The notes below the pieces were generated by a model. It had not been told where the DNA came from. It did no database searches and worked only from the letters and a program-made list of their open reading frames with translations. The position numbers and the translations under genes were made by a program. DNA of 5,753 nt from Pirellulaceae bacterium (GTDB lineage: Bacteria > Planctomycetota > Planctomycetia > Pirellulales > Pirellulaceae). The stretch covers positions 1 to 5,753 of the forward strand of contig JASLRF010000593.1 in the NCBI GenBank assembly GCA_030744095.1, given 5' to 3'. This document shows, one piece after another, positions 1 to 5,515 of this stretch; position 1 is the stretch's first letter, and each line of letters starts with the position of its first letter.

Positions 1-1
1 T

Positions 2-289
2 GGTCGCCCCAGTGGTTTGACGCCAAGCGACCGCGTCGCACTCGTGATCGATCTACTGCAAACGAACGCAACTGTCTCGCTCAATGACCAAAAACTCGAG
101 CCGTTGCCGATGGCCAACTCGACCGAACCAACCACCGCGACGGACGCGAAGGCCCTGGTTCGCCTCGATGTGTCATCATGCCTCCAGGACAGAAATCGGC
201 TATCCATCGAGCTCGACCTGTCTGACAGCCCGACTGCCTCCAAAACCATTCGTGACGTGTGGCTGGAGATCTTCGTTGGAGATCGATAG
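2..289 (+). CDS. 3' end of an unidentified protein with a jelly-roll-like C-terminus (partial)
   Basis: The reading frame is open from the left edge to a TAG stop at 287-289, so only about the last 95 residues are visible and the start lies outside the window. A TTG at 17-19 is in frame, but the frame continues upstream of it without a stop, so I do not take it as the start. The visible part alternates hydrophobic and polar residues in short strands (RVALVIDL, ATVSLNDQKL, RNRLSIELDL, VWLEIFVGD). The pattern of a strand with LN-D/G followed by a DVSSCL-x-NRLSIEL segment resembles sugar-binding or galactose-binding jelly-roll domains at the ends of glycoside hydrolases. That resemblance is inference from pattern only and no catalytic part is visible. 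The next gene begins 175 bp downstream on the same strand. Nothing convincing as a promoter or terminator is visible in that gap. Confidence 0.6.
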   Translation, partial: GRPSGLTPSDRVALVIDLLQTNATVSLNDQKLEPLPMANSTEPTTATDAKALVRLDVSSCLQDRNRLSIELDLSDSPTASKTIRDVWLEIFVGDR

Positions 290-464
290 CGCGGTGGCAG
301 GATGATTGCCAGGCATCTTCCGACGAACTACGCTGGAAGGCCTGAGTTGGACATTCGGCTGCACCGGAAACGCACGACCACGCCACGCTGACACCCCCAT
401 CTGACAATGTGAAGACGGCCGATAACACTTCAATACAACACCAAACAACTGCCAGGACAATGCG

Positions 465-1817
465 ATGAAGATCAGCCCCCACAATTTCCTCTACCACGAA
501 GTGTTCGTCGTCTGCAGCCTTCTGGCTGTCGCCTGCGGTGTCGAAACGAAACCTGTTGCTGTGGATTTGGGATCCGTCGCGGCCAAACCAGGCGTTGCTG
601 ACACACCTGTGGCTCCGACACAACCTGCCACGACCCAGCCAACCACAGTCGAGGCGAAGACTCCCGTACCCACGTCCGCCACCGAAACGCAGCGTCCCGT
701 TGCAGAAGCGCCACGACCACTGACCGACGAAGAACTGACTGCTGGTTGGATTTCACTTTTCGATGGTGAGACGCTGTTTGGGTGGCAGCCACGGACCGAT
801 GCCAACTGGCGTGTTGAGGCGGGCGCCATCGTGGTGGACGATGGTACCAATGGATTGCTCACTACGACAACGAGGTTTGCCGACTATGTCTTGAAAATCG
901 AATTCCGCAGTGCCGTGGGAACCAACAGCGGGATCTTTCTACATACCCCCGCTACGCCGAAAGATCCCGCCTCGGATTGCTATGAACTGAACATCGCCGA
1001 CAGCACCAACGCGTTTCCCACGGGCAGTCTGGTCAAGCGGGCCAAAGCCGAAGGCAACTTTGATAGCCAGGAGTGGCAATCCTACGAAGTGACCGTCGCG
1101 GGCGACCAGATTGTGGTTGTACTGGACGGCAAGCAGGTCCTCGAATACAAAGACCCAAAACCTTTGCAACGCGGCATGATCGGCCTTCAATTGAATGAAG
1201 GCAAAGTGGAATTCCGCAATATCAAACTCCGCCCTACCGGGCTGAACGCCGCATTCAACGGAAAAGACCTGACCGGCTGGACGGAATATCCAGAGATGGC
1301 CAGCAAGTTCACTGTTTCGTCGGAAGGCACGCTGGACGTACGCGACGGCAAGGGGCAGTTGGAAACAAAACAGTCCTATGGCAACTTCGTTCTGCAGCTG
1401 CAATGTATGACCAAAGCAAAGCACTTGAACTCTGGTATCTTCTTTCGCTGCATCCCCGGCGACGTCATGATGGGCTATGAGTGCCAAATCCAGAACGGAT
1501 TCAACAATGGCGATCGACGCCAACCGATGGACTGTGGCACTGGCGGAATCTTTCGCCGCCAAAATGCCAGACTCGTCGCGGCTGACGACCTGACTTGGTT
1601 TCATCAGACGCTGATCGCTGACGGATCACACTTCGCCGCGTGGGTCAACGGCTACCAGGTAAGTGACTGGGTGGACGAGCGAAAGCCGCACGAGAATCCT
1701 CGCAAGGGCTTGCGGATTGAACCAGGCACAATGATGATCCAAGGCCATGACCCAACGACGGACATTTCATTCCGCGACATTAAGGTCGTCGAGTTACCTC
1801 ACGCCGCGCAACCCTGA
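465..1817 (+). CDS. Exported, lipoprotein-like protein with two tandem DUF1080 (3-keto-disaccharide hydrolase) domains
   Basis: The 450-residue protein begins at an ATG with AGGA (454-457) 7 nt upstream. A hydrophobic N-terminal segment (about residues 13-23) ends at LLAVAC, a plausible but imperfect lipobox with Cys24. It is followed by a Thr/Pro/Ala-rich linker of about 60 residues, which suggests anchoring to a membrane with the domains held away from it. Domain 1 spans about 93-257 and domain 2 about 259-446. Each repeats the family hallmarks: LFDGETLFGW (98-107) and FNGKDLTGW (264-272); NSGIFLH (154-160) and NSGIFFR (322-328); YELNIAD (173-179) and YECQIQN (338-344); FRNIKL and FRDIKV near the domain ends. 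The fold is a concanavalin-like beta sandwich. Characterised relatives act on 3-keto-glycosides made by sugar oxidoreductases. The family call is firm, but substrate, activity and lipidation are inferred. Confidence 0.9.
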   Translation: MKISPHNFLYHEVFVVCSLLAVACGVETKPVAVDLGSVAAKPGVADTPVAPTQPATTQPTTVEAKTPVPTSATETQRPVAEAPRPLTDEELTAGWISLFDGETLFGWQPRTDANWRVEAGAIVVDDGTNGLLTTTTRFADYVLKIEFRSAVGTNSGIFLHTPATPKDPASDCYELNIADSTNAFPTGSLVKRAKAEGNFDSQEWQSYEVTVAGDQIVVVLDGKQVLEYKDPKPLQRGMIGLQLNEGKVEFRNIKLRPTGLNAAFNGKDLTGWTEYPEMASKFTVSSEGTLDVRDGKGQLETKQSYGNFVLQLQCMTKAKHLNSGIFFRCIPGDVMMGYECQIQNGFNNGDRRQPMDCGTGGIFRRQNARLVAADDLTWFHQTLIADGSHFAAWVNGYQVSDWVDERKPHENPRKGLRIEPGTMMIQGHDPTTDISFRDIKVVELPHAAQP

Positions 1818-1896
1818 AACACTGCGAGACAATAGGAAGATTGGGGGGCAACCGGCAATGTGATTCTGGGGTTGAAGAAGAATGGTCGCCTGGCGT

Positions 1897-1954
1897 GATA
1901 GTCGTTGATCGCTGCGATCAATACGTTTGGTTCGCGGAGCGAACCACGACAATC
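1897..1954. repeat. BIME/REP-like composite of two palindromes inside an outer inverted repeat
   Basis: Palindrome A is TTGATCGC-T-GCGATCAA (1905-1921), with perfect 8-bp arms. Palindrome B is TGGTTCGC-GGA-GCGAACCA (1928-1946), also with perfect 8-bp arms and a 3-nt centre. The pair is bounded by GATAGTCGT (1897-1905) and, reading inwards from the other side, GATTGTCGT (complement of 1946-1954), which match at 8 of 9 positions. Two palindromes in opposite orientation with a short conserved outer flank is the architecture of bacterial interspersed mosaic elements. The element starts about 80 bp after the DUF1080 stop, so it could also act as a transcript end or mRNA stabiliser. There is no T-run to support a classical intrinsic terminator. 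Membership in a repeat family is inferred, since copy number cannot be seen from one window. Confidence 0.5.
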
Positions 1955-2014
1955 AGGCTCAACAACCCTAGTTCTCAGTCTTGACAGAGCGCTAGTTCTT
2001 GTGCCTATGGGCGG

Positions 2015-2249
2015 TTAGTTGCCATCACCTTCAAGAATCTGTTTCTTGCCGTCCTGAGTTCCGCCGCCCTTTGTGATCTTTTTCACAAGGCCGAATGAGA
2101 TTGACGAGCGGTTGATCACGCGGTTATTGTGAGATCCAGGCAAATCGATGAAACGCGCTACGTCATAAATCTATGGCGCACTTATCTTCTCGCACATCGG
2201 CTTGTTCGCTTGACGAATTGGATAATCTGCTGACGTAAAACGGGTTCAT
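2015..2249 (-). pseudogene. Possible frameshifted small gene or gene remnant, function unknown
   Basis: On the minus strand, a frame from the TAG at 2171-2173 to the TAA at 2015-2017 encodes about 51 residues (including DVARFIDLPGSHNNRVINR and GLVKKITKGGG) that read like a normal soluble basic protein, but it has no usable start. A second frame begins at ATG (2249-2247) and encodes 28 residues (MNPFYVSRLSNSSSEQADV then REDKCAIDL) before a TGA at 2165-2163. Dropping one T from the TTT run (plus-strand AAA, 2167-2169) would join the two into a 77-residue product through the junction KCAIDYDVARF. I do not recognise a family and see no good ribosome binding site before the ATG. It may be a decayed gene, a sequencing error or chance. 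It faces the DUF1080 gene and is divergent from the CBS gene. Confidence 0.3.
2071..2088. promoter_or_regulatory. CRP/FNR-like inverted repeat TTGTGA-N6-TCACAA
   Basis: The 18-bp sequence TTGTGATCTTTTTCACAA contains a perfect TGTGA-N6-TCACA dyad, the known binding consensus of CRP-type regulators. It lies about 215 bp upstream of the CBS-protein start and within the possible gene remnant. Planctomycetes do encode CRP/FNR-family regulators, but their site preferences are not assumed here. The distance to the nearest start is long, so function is uncertain. Confidence 0.25.
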
Positions 2250-2302
2250 TCGAAACCATTTCGCCGCAGCTCAAAAATGTCCGGCCTCGAAAGGACGATC
2301 CG

Positions 2303-2728
2303 GTGCAGTTACGCCAGATCCTCAAAACCAAGGGCAGCGAAGTTCTCACGATTGAGCCCACGGCATCGTTAGCCGACGTTGTACAAAAACTGGTCGAGAA
2401 CCGTTGTGGCTCGCTTGTCGTCTGCAACGGTGAAACCATGGTTGGAATCATTTCCGAACGCGACATCCTGATCGCAGTGGCCGAAGTCAACGAACCGTTA
2501 GTTGAAATCACGGTGCAGCGACGGATGACGAGCGACGTGATCACCGGCTCGCCAGACGACACCGTTAGCAACATTATGGGTCTGATGTCAGAGAAACGTA
2601 TTCGCCATTTGCCGATTTTGGACAACAAGAATCTGGCCGGCATGATTTCGATCGGCGACATCGTAAAGGCGCAATACCAGCAGCTAACGATGGAAAACCA
2701 CTACTTGAAGAACTACATCCAAAGCTAG
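2303..2728 (+). CDS. Small stand-alone protein with a pair of CBS domains
   Basis: The 141-residue protein starts at GTG, set by the Shine-Dalgarno sequence AAGGA (2291-2295) 7 nt upstream. The frame is open back to a TGA at 2231-2233 but offers no ATG. CBS domain 1 covers about residues 12-62, with GIISERDI at 48-55. CBS domain 2 covers about 73-124, with RHLPI at 101-105 and AGMISIGDIVKA at 112-123. The helical tail LTMENHYLKNYIQ is usual in this family of short CBS-pair proteins. Such pairs fold as a Bateman module that binds adenine nucleotides and often regulates another protein or senses energy state. No effector domain is attached and no obvious partner gene adjoins, so its target is unknown. 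It is cytoplasmic, with no signal peptide or membrane segment. It is convergent with ispH, 46 bp from that stop codon. Family call firm, role inferred. Confidence 0.9.
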   Translation: MQLRQILKTKGSEVLTIEPTASLADVVQKLVENRCGSLVVCNGETMVGIISERDILIAVAEVNEPLVEITVQRRMTSDVITGSPDDTVSNIMGLMSEKRIRHLPILDNKNLAGMISIGDIVKAQYQQLTMENHYLKNYIQS

Positions 2729-2755
2729 CGTAACTTGTTGAACCGCTTCGATTGC

Positions 2756-2778
2756 GGTGTGCGCCGCACGCACCCTAC
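2756..2778 (-). repeat. REP-like palindrome at the CBS/ispH convergent junction, possible bidirectional terminator
   Basis: Read on the minus strand, the element begins GTAGGGTGCGTGCGG and ends GCACACC. The outer six positions on each side (2756-2761 with 2769-2774) pair as five Watson-Crick pairs plus one G-T pair, leaving a 7-nt loop. A leading GTAG tetranucleotide followed by an imperfect palindrome is the signature of REP sequences mobilised by RAYT proteins. The motif GTAGGGTGCG with a complementary CGCACC arm is, to my knowledge, recurrent in many bacterial genomes. It lies between two gene ends that face each other, so it could help stop transcription from both. There is no poly-T tract, and repeat status needs a genome-wide count. 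Confidence 0.45.
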
Positions 2779-3707
2779 GTGTTGATTGTGCGCAGTTCTC
2801 TTGGCAAGAGAAAATGCACTTCCTCGTCGCGAATCGAACGTAGTTCGACGGTGGCGCCGAATTTCTCTTCAAGAAACTCAATACAGCCTTGAACGACGGA
2901 TTCCGGTGCACTCGCTCCGGCCGTTATGAGTACGGTTTCATCACCCGTGAACCAGGCCAGATCGATGTCGCAGGCACCGTCAATCAAGTGGGCGGCGACA
3001 TTGCGTTCAATCGCGAGTTCGCAGAGCCGCTGGCTGTTTGAACTGTTCTGACTGCCGAGCACCAGCACAACGTCGGATTCTTCGGACAGTAGATGCACGG
3101 CTTCTTGTCGGTTCTGGGTCGCGTAGCAGATATCGGCCTTCGGAGGCGATTGAATCTGCGTGAAGCGACTTTCCAAGCAGCGGATAATTCGATTCGCATC
3201 GTCAACTGACAACGTTGTTTGGGTCAAGTAAGCGACCATCGATTCGTCCGCGATCTGAAGTTGATCGACATCTTCCGGGGTCTCCACCAGCACGATCGCT
3301 TCAGGTGCCTCCCCCATCGTACCGACAACTTCGTCATGCCCCTCATGCCCGATCAGGATGATCGAATACCCCTCCTTGGCATACCGTACTGCTTCCAGGT
3401 GCACTTTGGTGACGAGTGGGCAGGTGGCATCGATTGCATACAATTTCCGCCGGCGCGCCACTCGACGTACCTCGGGCGACACACCGTGAGCGGAGAACAG
3501 GAGCGTAGCGCCTTCAGGCACTTCTTCTAGCGTGTCGACAAAAACGGCACCTTTTTCGCGAAACGCGTCGACGACATATTTGTTGTGAACGATTTCGTGG
3601 TAAACGTAAACCGGCGCGCCAAACGAGTTGATCGTCAAGTCCAAGCTCTCGATGGCCATATTGACGCCGGCACAGAATCCCCGCGGGCTGGCCAGGATGA
3701 TCTTCAT
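2775..3707 (-). CDS. ispH: 4-hydroxy-3-methylbut-2-enyl diphosphate reductase (IspH)
   Basis: This cytoplasmic iron-sulfur enzyme carries out the last step of the MEP pathway, reducing HMBPP to isopentenyl and dimethylallyl diphosphate for isoprenoid and hopanoid synthesis. The 310-residue length is normal. The three cluster-ligating cysteines are present: Cys12 in GFCAGV, Cys96 in DATCPLVTKVH and Cys194 in DICYATQNRQ. Substrate-binding residues line up with the E. coli enzyme: His41, His74, His124, Glu126, Thr164 in QTTLS, Ser222/Ser223/Asn224 in NSSN and Ser266 in AGASAPE. The ATG start has AGGTG (3719-3715) 7 nt upstream, and that site sits in a possible hairpin. The TAG stop falls inside the REP-like repeat. 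The DUF1501 gene lies 99 bp upstream in the same direction, so co-transcription is possible. I see no clear separate promoter in the gap. Confidence 0.97.
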   Translation of the reverse strand: MKIILASPRGFCAGVNMAIESLDLTINSFGAPVYVYHEIVHNKYVVDAFREKGAVFVDTLEEVPEGATLLFSAHGVSPEVRRVARRRKLYAIDATCPLVTKVHLEAVRYAKEGYSIILIGHEGHDEVVGTMGEAPEAIVLVETPEDVDQLQIADESMVAYLTQTTLSVDDANRIIRCLESRFTQIQSPPKADICYATQNRQEAVHLLSEESDVVLVLGSQNSSNSQRLCELAIERNVAAHLIDGACDIDLAWFTGDETVLITAGASAPESVVQGCIEFLEEKFGATVELRSIRDEEVHFLLPRELRTINT

Positions 3708-3713
3708 ATTATT

Positions 3714-3730
3714 TCACCTACTTGAGGTGA
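3714..3730 (-). promoter_or_regulatory. Hairpin covering the ispH ribosome binding site
   Basis: In the ispH leader, TCACCT (3730-3725 on the minus strand) is perfectly complementary to AGGTGA (3719-3714), with a 5-nt loop CAAGT. AGGTGA contains the Shine-Dalgarno sequence, so the hairpin could mask ribosome binding. TCACCT(C) also matches the conserved anti-Shine-Dalgarno end of 16S rRNA, as expected for a complement of an SD sequence. Six base pairs make a modest stem, and the regulatory role is inferred. Confidence 0.3.
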
Positions 3731-3806
3731 CTCATGATCACACATGTCGCATTTCTTCGTCGAATCGGACCTGTAGCAGGCCAAGACCCAGTTCACATAC
3801 GAAGGA

Positions 3807-5276
3807 CTAACTCAACACTTCTGTCACGACACGACCGTGCACGTCCGTGAGTCGAAAGTCGCGGCCTTGAAACTTGAAGGTTAGCTGGCGATGGTCGATA
3901 CCCAGACAGTGCATCATTGTGGCGTGCAGATCGTGAACATGCACGGGATCCTGATCGATGTTATAGCCAAACGCATCAGTTCGGCCGTAAGTGACTCCAG
4001 GCTTGATGCCGCCACCGGCCATCCAAATCGTAAAGCAACGTGGATGATGATCGCGACCGTAGTCGACGGCGGTCAGCTTGCCTTGGCAATAGACAGTTCG
4101 TCCAAACTCGCCGCCCCAAACCACCAAGGTTTGATCCAGCAACCCGCGTTGCTTGAGATCAGAAATGAGCGCCGCCGATGCCTGATCGGTGTCTTGGCAC
4201 TGATGCCGAATCCCATCGGGCAACTTTGTATGCTGGTCCCAACCACGATGGAAAAGTTGGACGAAGCGGACTCCGCGTTCGACCAACCGGCGGGCCAACA
4301 GGCAATTTGCCGCGTAGCTACCTGGTCGCTTGGACTCTGGACCATACAGTTCGAATGTCTTCTCCGACTCGCTCGCGACATCCGTCAATTCCGGCACGGA
4401 CGTTTGCATCCGGTAGGCCAGTTCGTATTGCGCGATCCGGGTGGCGATCTCTGGATCACCATACTCTTGCAAGCCAGGCTGATTCAGTTCGGCGAGATCG
4501 TCCAGCAACCGGCGGCGCGACCTGTCGGAGACGCCGGTGGGATTCGAGAGGTAAAGTACGGGATCGCCGACCGATCGAAACTTGACACCCTGGTATCGAG
4601 TCGGCAAAAATCCGCTGCCCCACAGACGATCGTAGAGCGGTTGGCCCGCCTTGCCGCTACTCTGCGAAACCATCGCCACAAACGTGGGCAGATCCTGATT
4701 CATCGATCCCAAACCGTACGACACCCACGCGCCCATGCTGGGTCGTCCAGCCAACTGAGCGCCGGTCTGAAAAAATGTAACGGCCGGATCGTGGTTGATC
4801 GCCTGCGTGTGCATTGACTTGATAAAGCAGAGTTCGTCGGCCACGTGAGCGGTGTGCGGCAATAGTTCGCTCAGCCGCGCACCACTTTTGCCGTGCTGGG
4901 CGAACTTGAACATACTGGGCGCAACGGGGAATCGATCTTGCGTAGCCGTCATCCCGGTCAATCGCTGACCTTGGCGAACGGAATCCGGCAAGTCGACGCC
5001 ACGCTGTTCAGACAGTTTCGGCTTATGATCGAACAGGTCGAGCTGCGAGGGGGCACCCGATTGGAACAAGTAAATGACATTTTTTGCTTGTGCCGTGAAA
5101 TGCGGAAGGCCAGGAAGTGCGCCCCACGCGGCAGGCCCTTCACCGGTGATATCGCCCCCGGCAGCGGATCGGGTTTCACGGGCAAGTATCGTAGAAAGGG
5201 CGGTGGCTCCCAGGCCCAACTGGCTCAGGAACGCTCGGCGCGATGGACTCGATTCGGACTGTTCGTGCGATATCAT
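3807..5276 (-). CDS. DUF1501 family protein with a Tat signal peptide
   Basis: The 489-residue protein starts at ATG with GGAG (5285-5282) 5 nt upstream. The N-terminus has a twin-arginine motif SRRAFL (residues 12-17) followed by a hydrophobic stretch (about 19-32), so export in folded form is predicted. The mature part matches DUF1501, a family related to alkaline phosphatases and sulfatases that is greatly expanded in planctomycetes. Family landmarks are YLFQSGAPSQLDLFDHKP (69-86), QAINHDPAV (158-166), VVWGGEFGRT (385-394), DHHPRCFTIWMAGGGIKPG (409-427) and HDLHATMMHCLGIDH through GRDFRLTDVHG (448-481). The many His and Asp residues in these motifs suggest metal binding, but no activity is established that I can name. 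DUF1501 genes usually follow a DUF1549/DUF1553 cytochrome-type gene. Here the upstream neighbour is a divergent pyrophosphatase gene, so this copy appears solitary. Confidence 0.93.
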   Translation of the reverse strand: MISHEQSESSPSRRAFLSQLGLGATALSTILARETRSAAGGDITGEGPAAWGALPGLPHFTAQAKNVIYLFQSGAPSQLDLFDHKPKLSEQRGVDLPDSVRQGQRLTGMTATQDRFPVAPSMFKFAQHGKSGARLSELLPHTAHVADELCFIKSMHTQAINHDPAVTFFQTGAQLAGRPSMGAWVSYGLGSMNQDLPTFVAMVSQSSGKAGQPLYDRLWGSGFLPTRYQGVKFRSVGDPVLYLSNPTGVSDRSRRRLLDDLAELNQPGLQEYGDPEIATRIAQYELAYRMQTSVPELTDVASESEKTFELYGPESKRPGSYAANCLLARRLVERGVRFVQLFHRGWDQHTKLPDGIRHQCQDTDQASAALISDLKQRGLLDQTLVVWGGEFGRTVYCQGKLTAVDYGRDHHPRCFTIWMAGGGIKPGVTYGRTDAFGYNIDQDPVHVHDLHATMMHCLGIDHRQLTFKFQGRDFRLTDVHGRVVTEVLS

Positions 5277-5300
5277 GCTTGCTCCGGGAGGGACTTCACC

Positions 5301-5330
5301 ATTCTAAGCTGATGCATTGCGGCCTGCCAA
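5301..5330 (-). promoter_or_regulatory. Candidate sigma70-type promoter for the DUF1501 gene
   Basis: On the minus strand TTGGCA (5330-5325) and TAGAAT (5306-5301) are separated by 18 nt. Each hexamer matches the consensus at five of six positions. Transcription would begin near 5294, leaving a leader of about 18 nt that contains the GGAG ribosome binding site. The placement is good, but such matches also arise by chance and planctomycete promoters are poorly defined. Confidence 0.4.
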
Positions 5331-5515
5331 TCATACCGTGGCACCAGCGACACAGGGCTGCCTGGGTTCGAATCGGCAAGCCGTTATACTGAAAGGCCGA
5401 ATCGAGTGCCAACGGCAACCGGTCCAAGCTGGTCTTTACGCCGCCCGTCCTACTCGGTTGTAGAATCATATCGCTTTTTAACCTCATTCACTGACCTGGG
5501 GCGATTCCCAACGCA

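Larger units (their letters stand above)
1818..2302. other. 485-bp intergenic stretch without a confident gene
   Basis: No ORF here on either strand has both a convincing start and a recognisable product. The left part carries two adjacent palindromes inside a larger imperfect inverted repeat (1897-1954) and an 8-bp direct repeat CTAGTTCT (1968-1975 and 1992-1999). The middle holds a coding-like minus-strand stretch (2015-2249) interrupted by a frame change, and inside it a perfect TGTGA-N6-TCACA site. The right end contains the leader of the CBS gene, with the box GATAAT at 2221-2226 as the best -10-like sequence but no good matching -35. This stretch may represent a decayed gene plus repeats. 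Confidence 0.7.

Noticed and set aside
939..1604. 221-codon open frame on the minus strand opposite the DUF1080 gene
   Set aside because: It is a mirror frame of a well-supported two-domain protein, with no family signature or ribosome binding site of its own.
1981..2010. TTGACA (1981-1986) as a -35 box for a plus-strand promoter
   Set aside because: The hexamer is perfect, but the sequence 16-18 nt downstream (around CCTATGG) is a poor -10 box and the next plus-strand start is about 290 bp away.
2210..2239. TTGACG (2210-2215) and GATAAT (2221-2226) as a CBS-gene promoter
   Set aside because: The two boxes are only 5 nt apart so cannot work together. TTGACG has only a weak -10 (CGTAAA) at the right distance, and GATAAT has no good -35. 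Either could function alone, but the evidence is too thin to annotate.
2182..2661. 159-codon minus-strand frame overlapping the CBS gene
   Set aside because: It mostly mirrors the CBS-domain coding sequence, which has clear conserved motifs and a strong Shine-Dalgarno sequence on the plus strand.
3891..4817. 308-codon open frame on the plus strand opposite the DUF1501 gene
   Set aside because: It lies wholly antisense to a gene with clear family motifs, and its translation shows no recognisable domain. Long antisense frames are common in GC-rich DNA of this kind.
5355..5385. GGTTCGAATC, resembling a tRNA T-arm
   Set aside because: The flanking bases cannot form the required 5-bp T-stem on either strand, and no acceptor or anticodon stems are present nearby.
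5296..5487. 63-codon minus-strand frame in the DUF1501/ppa spacer
   Set aside because: It overlaps the promoter candidate and has no recognisable motif or ribosome binding site. It is probably chance.
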